The position numbers and the translations under genes were made by a program. From Lysobacterales bacterium (GTDB lineage: Bacteria; Pseudomonadota; Gammaproteobacteria; Xanthomonadales; SZUA-5), in the NCBI GenBank assembly GCA_019187485.1, contig JABAQR010000050.1, positions 1-58,357 on the forward strand: a stretch of 58,357 nt of DNA, given 5' to 3'. This document shows, piece by piece, positions 9,141-18,032 of the stretch (within the stretch, counting starts at the first letter, position 1; each line of letters starts with the position of its first letter). The notes under the pieces were generated by a model, which had not been told where the DNA came from, made no database searches, and saw only the letters and a program-made list of their open reading frames with translations.

Positions 9141-9168
9141 CCCGGCCCGCGGCAAACCGCGGGCCGGG
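9141..9168. terminator. Perfect 12-bp GC hairpin between convergent genes
   Basis: CCCGGCCCGCGG (9141-9152), loop CAAA, then the exact complement 9157-9168. It lies between the end of puuD (9078, plus) and the end of the secreted-protein gene (9177, minus), where a bidirectional terminator is expected. There is no T-run, so intrinsic termination is inferred from position and stem strength only; it may instead be the second half of the REP cluster. Confidence 0.45.
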
Positions 9169-9176
9169 CCGGTCGA

Positions 9177-11978
9177 TCACTCGAAGCCGTTCGCGAAGAC
9201 CGAGTCGCTGGTCTGGCAGCTCTCGAGGCGCACATCGTCGAGATACCAGCCGTGCGGAGCATCGCCGACCGAGGAATCGGTGAGCGCGTGGAAGCGCAGA
9301 CGGATGCTGCTGCCGGCGTAGGCGGCCATGTCGAAGCTCGCCGTGGTGTAGGGCTGGGTGCCGCACCAGGCGCGTTGGCCGCTGGCGAGCGGACCGTCGT
9401 AGGGATCCTCGAGGATCGAGGCCGGCGGCAGCACCGCCCAGCTGTTGCCGTTGTCGGTCGAGACCTCGACGAAGCCACCGTCGAAGCAGGCGTTGGCGCC
9501 GTTTTCCTCCATGTTGACGTCGTGCCGGAATCGCAGGGTCGGCGAGTTGCCGGTGGCCGGCACACTGATCGCGGGCGAGATCAGTTTCTGGTCGCTCGTG
9601 CTGGTCACGTCCACCGCCAGCCAGGAGAAGCTGCCGCTGCTGGGACGCACATTGCTGAGCGTCCAGGTGACGCCGCTCACCGGATCGGTGGTCCAGCCGT
9701 TGCTGCCGTTCTCCATGTTGTCGCTGAAGGCGGTGGCGATCGCTTCGCCATCGGCGCAGACGCCCGGCGCCGCGCGTGTGGTGAAGCTGGCGGCCGCCGA
9801 GGGCGTGCCATTGCCGCAGACATTGGCGCCACGTACGCGCCAATGGTAGGTGGTGGCGCCCTGCAGCGGGGTCGGCAGGGTCAGGCTGGTGCCGCTCTGC
9901 GCCGGACTGGTGTAGACGATGTTGTTGAAGGCGGCGTCGGTCGCCACTTCGACGACGTAGTTCTGGGCGGCGCCAATGGCGGTCCAGCTCAGCGTCGGTG
10001 CAAAGGGCAGACCGCCGGCGCCGTTCGTCGGCGATACCGTCGTCGGCGCCGCGGGCGCGGCCGCGAACACATCGAGACCGATGGTGCGTGCGCGGGTCTG
10101 TGCCGGACTGGTGCTGGTGCCGGTGACCGTCAGGGTGTAGTTGCCGGTGGCGACGCCTGCGGTGCCGACCGTCAGGGTGGAACTGCCCGGAACCGGATTG
10201 ATGCTGGCTGGCGCAAAACTGGTGGTCGCGCCGGCCGGCGCGCCGGTGGCGACCAGCGCGGTCTGGCTGGTGAAGCCTTCGTAGCCGTGCGCATCCACGC
10301 TGTAGACGGCGGCGTTCGGCGTGCACACCTGGCGCGTCGGCGGGCTCACCGAGATGCCGAGGCTGGGATCGCCGCAGCCGGGGAACTTGAAGGAGCCTGC
10401 GCGCATCGTCCACTGCGTGCCCGAAGCGGCGAAGAACTCGTTGACGTACCAGAAGGTGCAATCGTCGGATGGGTCGACGTTCATCGAGGTGTAGTCGCCC
10501 CAGCGACGGGTGGCGGCGGTGTGGCCGCCGCCGCCGGTCACGAAGATGCCTTCGCCCTGGCTCATCTCGTTCAGCGGATCGCCCTCGAGGCGTCCGGTGT
10601 AGTGCACGCTCGGGAACAGCGTGGGGCCGCCGGCGCTGTAGCCGAAACCCATGTTGCCGTTGCTGTCCTGCGCGATCGAGCCCATCCAGCGGTGCACACC
10701 ATCGACGATGCCGGGCGCGTAGGTGCTGTCCTGGTGCAGCGTCGGGTTGGGTCCGGGATTGCGGATCTCCCACCAGCGCATGCCGGCCATGTTCGGCGCC
10801 GCCTCCACCGACTGGTTGGTGACGATCGACTGGTAGCTGCCGAAGTTGCGGTAGGCGGCGCGGTGCACCGGGCGCTGGCGGTAGGACAGGATGTCGACGG
10901 CACCGAGCGGCGATGGCTGCGGGATGCAGGAGCGCCCGTTGCAGGGATAGATGGTGTCGTAGGGCGAGATCGGGATGGTCGCGACGACCCCGAAGGTCGA
11001 ACTCGCCGGCGTCGTGAAGTTGATGTTGAAGGCCCACAGGGCGAGCGCATCCTGGGGAGCGCCATAGGAAGCCCCGTCGTCCATCGCGCCGAGATACCAG
11101 GCCGGGGAGCCGGGCGGCGGCAGCGCGTTACCGTCCAGGTCGGCTGGGAGCAGACCGTCGCCGGAGAACTCGTTCACCGGTACCTGGAACTGGATCAGGG
11201 TGGGTGCCGGGTTGCCGGCAATCATCTGCGCGCGGTCGATCGCGTAGGCGCCGATCTGGCTCGCGTTGACCTCGCGGGTGCTGATCAGGTAGGCATTCGG
11301 CCAGATGCCGTACTTCGGGTAGTCGGGGAAGCTCGGCGTCGCGAAGGCCCAGCGGAAGTAGGTGCCGGTGGGATCGCTGGTGGTCGACAGCGCGACGCAG
11401 TTGAAGAAGGTCGGGCCCGCTGCCGTGAACTGGGTCAGCAGCCAGCGGTCGGCGATCTGGTCGTGCAGCACGATCGGATCGCCGGCGTTCTCGGTCTGGC
11501 AGGGGCCGCCGAAGCCGGCCCACAGCGTGTTGATGTTGGCCGGGCCGAACAGCGAAGTGCCGGTCTTGTTGAACACCTGGAAGGAGGAGTTCGACATCCG
11601 CAGGTAGTGGTTCGGGCCGACGTCGCCGACCGGATCGGGCGGGTTGGCGGTGCCGGTGCCGACGTTGAAATTGGCGATCGGCGGCGGAATCACCAGCGGC
11701 GCGGAAAAGTGCGTCTGCACGCTGCCATCGATGTCCTGCGGCCCGTACGTGCGCTTGCCCGGTGGATCCGGGTCGATCATCAGCGCGCCGAAGAAATCGC
11801 CGTCGGCATCGGCAGGCGGAATCACCGCCATCTCGCGCAGCGGCGGCGACACATCGAACTGCACCGCCGTGGTGGCGCTGCGGAAGGTGCCGCGCGGCAG
11901 TTCGGCTGCGGCGGCGACGCCGGCGGACAGGCACAGGAACGCGAGCAAGGCGGCACCAGGGTCGCTGCGGTGCTTCAT
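9177..11978 (-). CDS. Large secreted protein with Ig/FnIII-like and MAM-like domains and C-terminal NGFE
   Basis: A 933-residue exported protein of unknown function. The start is ATG 11978 because a signal peptide follows (MKHRSDPGAALLAFLCLSAG...AAAA) and AGAGAGG lies upstream; the frame is open further back without conservation. The N-terminal 500 or so residues are aromatic-rich and repetitive, possibly propeller-like. They are followed by an Ig-like stretch (about 560-655), an FnIII-like domain (about 660-750, ending YHWRVRGANVCGNG) and a MAM/choice-of-anchor-J-like domain (about 760-920; FRHDVNMEENG, GWYLDDVRLESC). The last residues are SVFANGFE. A second secreted protein here ends with a similar GFE. 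It is likely cell-surface or extracellular; no catalytic motif was recognised. Confidence 0.75.
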   Translation of the reverse strand: MKHRSDPGAALLAFLCLSAGVAAAAELPRGTFRSATTAVQFDVSPPLREMAVIPPADADGDFFGALMIDPDPPGKRTYGPQDIDGSVQTHFSAPLVIPPPIANFNVGTGTANPPDPVGDVGPNHYLRMSNSSFQVFNKTGTSLFGPANINTLWAGFGGPCQTENAGDPIVLHDQIADRWLLTQFTAAGPTFFNCVALSTTSDPTGTYFRWAFATPSFPDYPKYGIWPNAYLISTREVNASQIGAYAIDRAQMIAGNPAPTLIQFQVPVNEFSGDGLLPADLDGNALPPPGSPAWYLGAMDDGASYGAPQDALALWAFNINFTTPASSTFGVVATIPISPYDTIYPCNGRSCIPQPSPLGAVDILSYRQRPVHRAAYRNFGSYQSIVTNQSVEAAPNMAGMRWWEIRNPGPNPTLHQDSTYAPGIVDGVHRWMGSIAQDSNGNMGFGYSAGGPTLFPSVHYTGRLEGDPLNEMSQGEGIFVTGGGGHTAATRRWGDYTSMNVDPSDDCTFWYVNEFFAASGTQWTMRAGSFKFPGCGDPSLGISVSPPTRQVCTPNAAVYSVDAHGYEGFTSQTALVATGAPAGATTSFAPASINPVPGSSTLTVGTAGVATGNYTLTVTGTSTSPAQTRARTIGLDVFAAAPAAPTTVSPTNGAGGLPFAPTLSWTAIGAAQNYVVEVATDAAFNNIVYTSPAQSGTSLTLPTPLQGATTYHWRVRGANVCGNGTPSAAASFTTRAAPGVCADGEAIATAFSDNMENGSNGWTTDPVSGVTWTLSNVRPSSGSFSWLAVDVTSTSDQKLISPAISVPATGNSPTLRFRHDVNMEENGANACFDGGFVEVSTDNGNSWAVLPPASILEDPYDGPLASGQRAWCGTQPYTTASFDMAAYAGSSIRLRFHALTDSSVGDAPHGWYLDDVRLESCQTSDSVFANGFE

Positions 11979-12062
11979 CGGGATGATCCTCTCTGGGCGA
12001 ACCCGCAACGTAGCAAGGCCGGCTCCAACCCGCAACCGAGCCGGGCTCCGTCTTGCGACGGA

Positions 12063-13340
12063 TCAGGCGGCCGTCAGCGCGGCATAACTCTTCTTGCCCT
12101 TGCGCAGCAGCAGCCAGCGGCCGAAGGCGAGGTCGCTGCGGCCGATGCGCTGCTCGACGCCGCTGCTGCGACGGTTGTTGACGTAGATGCCGCCGCCCTC
12201 GAGGTCGCGGCGCGCCTGGCCCTTGGAGGCGCACAGTCCGCTCGCGACCAGCAGATCGACCAGCGCCACGCCCGCGCCGTCGAGCAGGGTTGCGTCGAGG
12301 GGCGCATTCGGCAGCTCGGCGATGACGTCGGTGAATACCGCCTCGGGGGTGTCGCCGATCTCGGCGCCGAACAGGATCTGGCTGGCGGCGATCACCGCCT
12401 CGCAGGCTGGCGCGCCGTGCACCAGCGAGGTCACTTCGCGCGCCAGTGCGCGCTGCGCCTCGCGCGCGCCCGGGTTGGCGGCGTGCGCGGCCTCCAGCGC
12501 CTCGATCGCCGGTCGTTCGAGGAAGGTGAACTTGCGCAGGTACTCGCCAACCTTGGCGTCCTCGGTGTTCACGAAGAACTGGTAGAAGCGGTACGCACTG
12601 GTGCGCTGCGGATCCAGCCACACCGCGCCCGATTCGGTCTTGCCGAATTTCGATCCATCCGCCTTGGTGATCAGCGGGAAAGTCCAGCCCCAGACCAGAC
12701 CGCCGGCCTTGCGGCGCACGAAATCGACCCCCGCGGTGATGTTGCCCCACTGATCAGAACCGCCGATCTGCAACTGGCAGCCATGCGTCTGGTACAGGTG
12801 GTAGAAGTCGTAGGCCTGCAGCAACTGATAGCTGAACTCGGTGTAGCTGATGCCGGCATCGCTGCCCATGCGCGACTTGACCGAATCCTTGGCCAGCATC
12901 GCCGACAGCGGGAAGTGCTTGCCGACCTCACGCAGAAAGTCGAGGAAGGACAGCGGCGCGGTCCAGTCGGCATTGTCGACCAGCTGCGCCGAGTTCGCGC
13001 CGCAGTCGAAGTCGAGCAGCCTCGCCAACTGGCCCTTGATGCACGCCACGTTGTGCGCGAGCTGTTCGCGCGTCAGCAGGTTGCGTTCGGCGCTCTTGCC
13101 GGAGGGATCGCCGATCATGCCGGTGGCACCACCGGCCAGCGGCAATGGCCGGTGCCCGGCTCGCTGGAAGCGGCGCAGCGTCAGCTGGCCCATCAGGTGG
13201 CCGACGTGCAGCGAGTCGCCGGTGGGGTCGAAGCCGCAGTAGAGCGTGATCGGCCCCTCGGCGACGCGCTTGCGCAGCGCGTCGAGGTCGGTGCAGTCGG
13301 CCAGCAGGCCGCGCCAGAGCAGATCGTCGATCAGGTCCAT
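12063..13340 (-). CDS. tyrS: Tyrosyl-tRNA synthetase
   Basis: A 425-residue class I aminoacyl-tRNA synthetase charging tRNA-Tyr. The HIGH motif is HVGH at 45-48 and the KMSKS equivalent is KFGKT at 231-235. Tyrosine-binding signatures YCGFDPT (34-40), SYTEFSYQLLQAYD (165-178) and GGSDQWGNI (193-201) are intact. The C-terminal about 65 residues (from about 355) form the S4-like tRNA-binding domain. The length is normal. The start is ATG 13340. The gap to the next gene upstream (13341-13516, 176 bp) shows no feature I can name and must hold its promoter. Confidence 0.97.
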   Translation of the reverse strand: MDLIDDLLWRGLLADCTDLDALRKRVAEGPITLYCGFDPTGDSLHVGHLMGQLTLRRFQRAGHRPLPLAGGATGMIGDPSGKSAERNLLTREQLAHNVACIKGQLARLLDFDCGANSAQLVDNADWTAPLSFLDFLREVGKHFPLSAMLAKDSVKSRMGSDAGISYTEFSYQLLQAYDFYHLYQTHGCQLQIGGSDQWGNITAGVDFVRRKAGGLVWGWTFPLITKADGSKFGKTESGAVWLDPQRTSAYRFYQFFVNTEDAKVGEYLRKFTFLERPAIEALEAAHAANPGAREAQRALAREVTSLVHGAPACEAVIAASQILFGAEIGDTPEAVFTDVIAELPNAPLDATLLDGAGVALVDLLVASGLCASKGQARRDLEGGGIYVNNRRSSGVEQRIGRSDLAFGRWLLLRKGKKSYAALTAA

Positions 13341-13516
13341 CGGATTCGCCGAAGCTGTTGAAAAGGCCGCCTAGGGTGCGTGAGGAAGGACGGATTCTCA
13401 AGGGCGGAACCGGGAAGGGACCGATCCGATCTGAACGAGCCCATTCCGGCCCCGTCGACGCGCCATCCGACGCTGACGTTTCGTTCCCGGCGGGTCGGGT
13501 GTTCCCGCTACGCGAC

Positions 13517-16500
13517 TCAATCCAACGGCTTGCCCGGCGCACCGAAGTCACTGGGCGCCGGGGGCGTCGAGATCGCCGGGAGCGGGTTGCGCTTCAGCTC
13601 TGCCAGCAGCATCTCGACCGCTTTCTCGATGCTCGGGTCGTGACCCTGGGCGACCAGGTGCGGACTGTCGACGACTTCGACGTCGGGGCCGACGCCCGCG
13701 TTCTCGACCGCCCACTGGCCATCCTTGTCGGTGAAGCGGAAGGTCGCCGCGAGCACGCTGCCGCCGTCGACCAGGCCCGGATTGCCGGACAGGCCGATCA
13801 GTCCGCCCCAGGTACGGGTACCGATCAGTGGACCCAGTTTCAGCTCGCGGAAATAGAAGGGCAGCGCATCGCCGCCGGAGGAGGACAGACCATTGATCAG
13901 CATCGCCTTCGGCCCGCGGTGCGAGAGGAAGGGCTGCGCCTGCGGGGCGAGGCCGCGGCGCTTCCAGTAGTTCAGCGGCTTGCGCGCGAGGATCTCGATC
14001 ATGCGGTCGGGGATGAAACCACCGCCGTTGTAGCGGTCGTCGACGATCAACGCCTCCTTGGCGATCTGCGCCGGGAACTGCTTGAACAGCTCGCGGTTGC
14101 CCTCGATGGCGGTGTTCGGCAGGTGGATGTAGCCGATCCGGCCGCCGGAGAGCTGGTCCACCATCGCGCGCCGCTGCTGCACCCAGTCGAGGTAACGCAG
14201 GCTGTCCTCGCTGGTCTGCGCTTTCACCCGGACCGTGCGCGCATCGGTGCCCGCAGCGCTGGACGCAACCCGCAGTTCCAGCATCCGCCCGGCCTTGTTC
14301 TCGAGCAGCTCGTAGAAGTTCTTGACCGAACTTGCGGGAACGCCATCGACCGCGACGATGTACTCGCCTTCCTTGACGCCGACGCCGGCCTCGGTCAGCG
14401 GCGAGCGGAAGGGCTCGGACCAGTTCTGGCCGGGGAAGATGTGCTCGATGCGGAAGCCGCCGTTGGCCGCGACGATGTTCGCGCCGAGGAAACCACCCGG
14501 CTTGCGCGCCACCTGCGGCTCGTCGCCGCGTTCGACGTAGATGTGCCCGGCGTTGAGCTCGCCGGCCATCTCGTTGATCAGCATGTCGAGGTCGTTGCGG
14601 TGCGCGACGGTCGGCAGCAGCGCGGCGTACTTCTGGTAGATCGCCTCCCAGTCGTTGCCGTGCATGCCGGGGTCGTAGAACCAGTCACGCCAGATGCGCC
14701 AGCCGTCGCGCAGGATCTGCGCCCACTCGACGCGCGGGTCGATGCGCGCCTCCAGGTGCGTCAGGTTCAGCGTCTTGCTGCTGTCCTGATCGGGCTTGGC
14801 GTCGGCGATGCCGAGCCGGTCCTGGCCGACGCGGAACAAGATCTTGTCGCCGCCGCGCGCGAGTACGTAGCCGGCGATGCCGCGCAGGATCGTCGATTCC
14901 TTCTCGTCGGCGAGACTCCAGTAGCGCAAATCGCCGCCACCGCCCTGCGGATTGGCGACCGCGACGTAGTACACGCCGTCCTTGCCGGCTTCGAGCCCAC
15001 CGTAGGTGCCGGCGGCCGGGCCGAGCGCGGTCACGCGCGCGTCGAAACCCTCGCGGTCGACGCGCACCACGGGCACGCCGTCCTTCGCCGGCTCGGGCGC
15101 CTTCTGGCCGATCTCGTCGCTCTTCGGACGCCCGAGCGCGGGGCCGTCGGCGCCCAGCGTCGCCGCGTAGATGCGCGTGGCGTTGGTGTACAGGTAATTG
15201 AATTCGTAGGAGGAAAACGCCAGGTTGTGGTCGCGGTTCGACAGGAAGTACAGGTACCGGCCCTGCGGATCAAAAGCCGGGGCGAAGCTGTCGAAATCGC
15301 CGTGGGTCAGCTGCGCGGCGCGCCCGCCGACCGGCCAGTGCCAGAGCCGCTGCAGGCCGGCGACATCGCTCTTGACCCACACCAGGTGCTGCCCGTCGGG
15401 CGACCACACGTAGTTGGTGATCTCGTTGCCGACATCGGTCTGGTCGACTTCGCTGGTGTTGCCGCTGGCGATCTCGACCACGCGCAGGCGGTTCTTCTTG
15501 TCGCCGTAGGCGAGGCGCTTGCCATCCGGCGACCAGGCTGGCGGGAAGCGCCAGATATCGCCGTCGCGGGTGACCCGGCGCGGCTCGCCGCTGCCGTCCG
15601 AGGCCTTGAGGTAGATCTCGTACTCGCCGCTCGCGTCGGACAGGTAGGCCACCTGGCTGCCGTCCGGGGAGAAGCTCGCACCGAGCTCGCGCGCGGCCGG
15701 GCTGCGGCTGATGTTGCGGATCTCGCCGTCCTTGGCCGGCACCGTGTACAGCTCGCCGCGCGCCGAGACCAGCACGCGCTCGCCCTGCGGGGAAATATCG
15801 ACGCCCTCGATCTGCCCCGCGACGTTCTTGATCGTCGGCAGCAAATCGGGGCGGTCGCCGGTGACGCTGATGTCGAGCTGTTTCAGCGCGCCGTCGGCCG
15901 GCGTGTACAGCCACAGCGCGCCGGCCTGCTCGAACACGATCGCGTCGCGCCCGGCGCTCGGCCAGAGCACGTCGTAGTCCTTGAAATCGGTGACCTTGAC
16001 CGGCTCGCCGCCCTGCGGGTCCATGCTCCACAGGTTCAGCGTGTACTCGCGGTCGGAGGTGAAGTAGATGCGCTCGCCGACCCAGGTCGGCTGGTTGTCG
16101 GTGGCCCGGTGGTCGGTCAGCCGGCGCGAATCGTTGTTCGCCAAATCGTAGATCCAGACGTCCTGGGCGCGCCCGCCGCGGCTGCGCTTCCAGGTGCGGA
16201 ACTCGCGGTCGATCGGCGTGTAGACATAGGAATTGCCGTCCGGCGAGAGCATGCCGCCGCCGGTCTCCGGCACCGGCAGCGGCGTCTCCATGCCGCCCTC
16301 GAAAGGCACCAGGTACGGCCGCCCGGCGCGCTCATCGGTCGCAACCCGGTTCATGCGCACCAGGATGTGCTGGCCGTCCGGGGTCCAGTCGAGCACCCGA
16401 TAGTCGTAGCCGCCGCGCGGCGGCATCGGGCCGATGTCCGAGTACCAGGTCAGTTGCCGCGGCGGCGCCGAGCCGTCGGCCGGCATCACCCACACCTGGC

Positions 16501-16753
16501 GGGTGCCCGAATACTGCGCCGAGAACGCGATCCAGCGCCCGTCCGGCGAGAACTTCGGAAACAGCTCCAGTCCTTCGTGCGAAGTCAGCCTTGTGGCCAC
16601 GCCACCGGCGCGCGGCACCGTGTAGAGGTCGCCCGCGTTGACGAAGGCAATGTGCGTGTCGGACACGTCCGGGAAACGCAGCAGCCGCGTGTCGGCGTGC
16701 GCCGGCGCGGCGAGCGCCAGGCTGAGGGCGAGGGACAGGGCGGGGCGGATCAT
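13517..16753 (-). CDS. Secreted tricorn-like protease (family S41)
   Basis: A 1078-residue tricorn-type peptidase that breaks down oligopeptides, here with a signal peptide (MIRPALSLALSLALAAPAHA) and so probably periplasmic. The start is ATG 16753, where the signal peptide begins. Residues about 30-650 are WD/TolB-like propeller repeats (LFPKFSPDGRWIAFSAQYSG, FSPDGSQVAYLSD and others). A PDZ domain follows at about 770-860 (KEGEYIVAVDGVPASSVKNF), then the S41 domain with SSSGGDA at 957-963; Ser959 is the likely nucleophile. His737 aligns with the tricorn catalytic His, but the residue before it is Gly736, where archaeal tricorn has Ser (from memory). It is divergent to speE, with a repeat in between. 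Confidence 0.88.
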   Translation of the reverse strand: MIRPALSLALSLALAAPAHADTRLLRFPDVSDTHIAFVNAGDLYTVPRAGGVATRLTSHEGLELFPKFSPDGRWIAFSAQYSGTRQVWVMPADGSAPPRQLTWYSDIGPMPPRGGYDYRVLDWTPDGQHILVRMNRVATDERAGRPYLVPFEGGMETPLPVPETGGGMLSPDGNSYVYTPIDREFRTWKRSRGGRAQDVWIYDLANNDSRRLTDHRATDNQPTWVGERIYFTSDREYTLNLWSMDPQGGEPVKVTDFKDYDVLWPSAGRDAIVFEQAGALWLYTPADGALKQLDISVTGDRPDLLPTIKNVAGQIEGVDISPQGERVLVSARGELYTVPAKDGEIRNISRSPAARELGASFSPDGSQVAYLSDASGEYEIYLKASDGSGEPRRVTRDGDIWRFPPAWSPDGKRLAYGDKKNRLRVVEIASGNTSEVDQTDVGNEITNYVWSPDGQHLVWVKSDVAGLQRLWHWPVGGRAAQLTHGDFDSFAPAFDPQGRYLYFLSNRDHNLAFSSYEFNYLYTNATRIYAATLGADGPALGRPKSDEIGQKAPEPAKDGVPVVRVDREGFDARVTALGPAAGTYGGLEAGKDGVYYVAVANPQGGGGDLRYWSLADEKESTILRGIAGYVLARGGDKILFRVGQDRLGIADAKPDQDSSKTLNLTHLEARIDPRVEWAQILRDGWRIWRDWFYDPGMHGNDWEAIYQKYAALLPTVAHRNDLDMLINEMAGELNAGHIYVERGDEPQVARKPGGFLGANIVAANGGFRIEHIFPGQNWSEPFRSPLTEAGVGVKEGEYIVAVDGVPASSVKNFYELLENKAGRMLELRVASSAAGTDARTVRVKAQTSEDSLRYLDWVQQRRAMVDQLSGGRIGYIHLPNTAIEGNRELFKQFPAQIAKEALIVDDRYNGGGFIPDRMIEILARKPLNYWKRRGLAPQAQPFLSHRGPKAMLINGLSSSGGDALPFYFRELKLGPLIGTRTWGGLIGLSGNPGLVDGGSVLAATFRFTDKDGQWAVENAGVGPDVEVVDSPHLVAQGHDPSIEKAVEMLLAELKRNPLPAISTPPAPSDFGAPGKPLD

Positions 16754-16823
16754 CGGCGGCTTCCGGGTGCGCGGGGTCGCCGAGCATAGGCGCACCGAGG
16801 CGTGCGGCGAACGTGACGGAAGT

Positions 16824-16942
16824 GGGAGGGATTCGGGACTCGGGGTCGTCGGTGCTCTCGAGTGCTTGTCGGCCTCGTTCGAGGAAATCGTTGTCGGACG
16901 GGCAATTCGGCCGAGTCCCGAATCCCGAGTCCCGAGTCCCGG
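16824..16942. repeat. Heptamer inverted array A (unit CCCGAGT/CCCGAAT), tricorn-speE gap
   Basis: The left array at 16824-16845 (GGGATTCGGGACTCGGG core) faces an inverted array at 16911-16942, about four units of CCGAGTC/CCGAATC in a row. The spacer is 65 bp. The right array ends 10 bp before the -10-like TAGAAT of speE and so occupies its -35 region. Confidence 0.8.
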
Positions 16943-16952
16943 CTGCAACCGC

Positions 16953-16958
16953 TAGAAT
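16953..16958 (+). promoter_or_regulatory. Candidate -10 element of speE
   Basis: TAGAAT in the context CGCTAGAATGG, 32 bp before the speE ATG. No TTGACA-like -35 is present because the heptamer array covers that position. Assigned from position and sequence only. Confidence 0.35.
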
Positions 16959-16990
16959 GGACCGTTCACGCCGCACGAAAAGCCGCCCCG

Positions 16991-17851
16991 ATGCACAAGT
17001 TGGACGACCACTGGTACTCCGAGGCCCACGCCGGGTCGAATTCCGCGATCTCTTTCAAGATCAAACAGTTGCTGCACTCGGAAAAGACGCCGTACCAGAC
17101 CATCGACATCTACGAGACCACCGATTGGGGCAAGCTGATGGTGATCGATGGTTGCGTGATGCTGACCACGCGCGACAACTTCCTGTACCACGAGATGATG
17201 TCGCACCCGGCGCTGTACACCCATCCGCGCGCCAAGCGCGTGGTGATCATCGGCGGTGGCGACTGCGGCACGCTGCGCGAGGTGTTGAAGCACGAAGAGG
17301 TCGAGGAAGCGGTGCAGTGCGACATCGACGAGCGCGTCACCCGCCTCGCCGAGCAATACTTCCCGGAGCTGTGCGCCTCCAACGGCGATCCCCGCGCGAA
17401 GCTGATGTTCGGCGACGGCATCCGGTACATGGCCGAACACGAGCCGGACTCGCTGGACGTGATCATCGTCGATTCCACCGATCCGGTCGGTCCGGCCGAG
17501 GGCCTGTTCAACCGCGCCTTCTACCAGTCCTGCCTGAAGGCGCTGCGGCCCGGCGGGATCCTCGTGCAGCAGAGCGAATCGCCGCTGGTGCACCTGCCGC
17601 TGATCACCGCGATGCGCACGCAGATGAAGGGTGCCGGTTTCGGCTTCCTGCGCACCCTGTGCTTCCCGCAGCCCTGCTATCCCTCCGGCTGGTGGAGCTG
17701 CACGATGGCGCGCAAGGGCATCGACCTCAACTCCTTCCGCGAGCGCGGCGCGGCGACCAAGAAGTTCGAGACCCGCTATTACAACGTCGACATCCACAAG
17801 GCCGCGCTGGCCATGCCGGAGTTCATGAAGGCGGCTTTCCCCGAGGCCTGA
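16991..17851 (+). CDS. speE: Spermidine synthase
   Basis: A 286-residue polyamine aminopropyltransferase that makes spermidine from putrescine and decarboxylated S-adenosylmethionine in the cytoplasm. The start is ATG 16991 (MHKLDDHWYSEAHAGSNSAI), which fits the family N-terminus; the frame is open upstream but unconserved. Visible are the gate region YETTDWGKLMVIDG, the nucleotide-binding loop VVIIGGGDCGTLREVLKH (usually GGGDGG), and the catalytic-site DSTDPVGPAEGLF with the essential Asp. No speD or speA gene is in the window. It converges with xerC; the gap holds heptamer array B. Confidence 0.95.
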   Translation: MHKLDDHWYSEAHAGSNSAISFKIKQLLHSEKTPYQTIDIYETTDWGKLMVIDGCVMLTTRDNFLYHEMMSHPALYTHPRAKRVVIIGGGDCGTLREVLKHEEVEEAVQCDIDERVTRLAEQYFPELCASNGDPRAKLMFGDGIRYMAEHEPDSLDVIIVDSTDPVGPAEGLFNRAFYQSCLKALRPGGILVQQSESPLVHLPLITAMRTQMKGAGFGFLRTLCFPQPCYPSGWWSCTMARKGIDLNSFRERGAATKKFETRYYNVDIHKAALAMPEFMKAAFPEA

Positions 17852-17857
17852 TCAAAC

Positions 17858-18032
17858 GGTGAGTGGTGAGTGGTCCGCGCGACTGCGCCGCGCTCAGTGG
17901 TGAGTAAAACCCGTAGATCACCCGCTCATGGGCCAGACCGCAGGATCGCATTTGCGTTCAACTCGGTCTCTGTCACGTCGCGGCCGCTCAGACACCGGGT
18001 TCTACTCCCTACTCACCACTCACTACTCACCG
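17858..18032. repeat. Heptamer inverted array B (unit GTGAGTG/GTGAGTA), speE-xerC gap
   Basis: The left array at 17858-17874 (about two GTGAGTG units) plus a further GTGGTGAGTA at 17897-17906 face the inverted array at 18003-18032, four units TACTCCC TACTCAC CACTCAC TACTCAC. The right array runs into xerC: its TAG stop (complement of 18023-18025) and the last two or so codons lie within the array. The position between convergent genes would suit a bidirectional terminator. Confidence 0.8.

Noticed and set aside
9252..13361. A 1369-residue plus-strand open frame across the secreted protein and tyrS
   Set aside because: It lies opposite two well-supported minus-strand genes and has no recognisable domain or plausible composition.
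17818..17828. Third MITE terminus (GTTCATGAAGG) at the end of speE
   Set aside because: Only about nine bases match and they encode the ordinary EFMKAAF end of spermidine synthase; a chance match.
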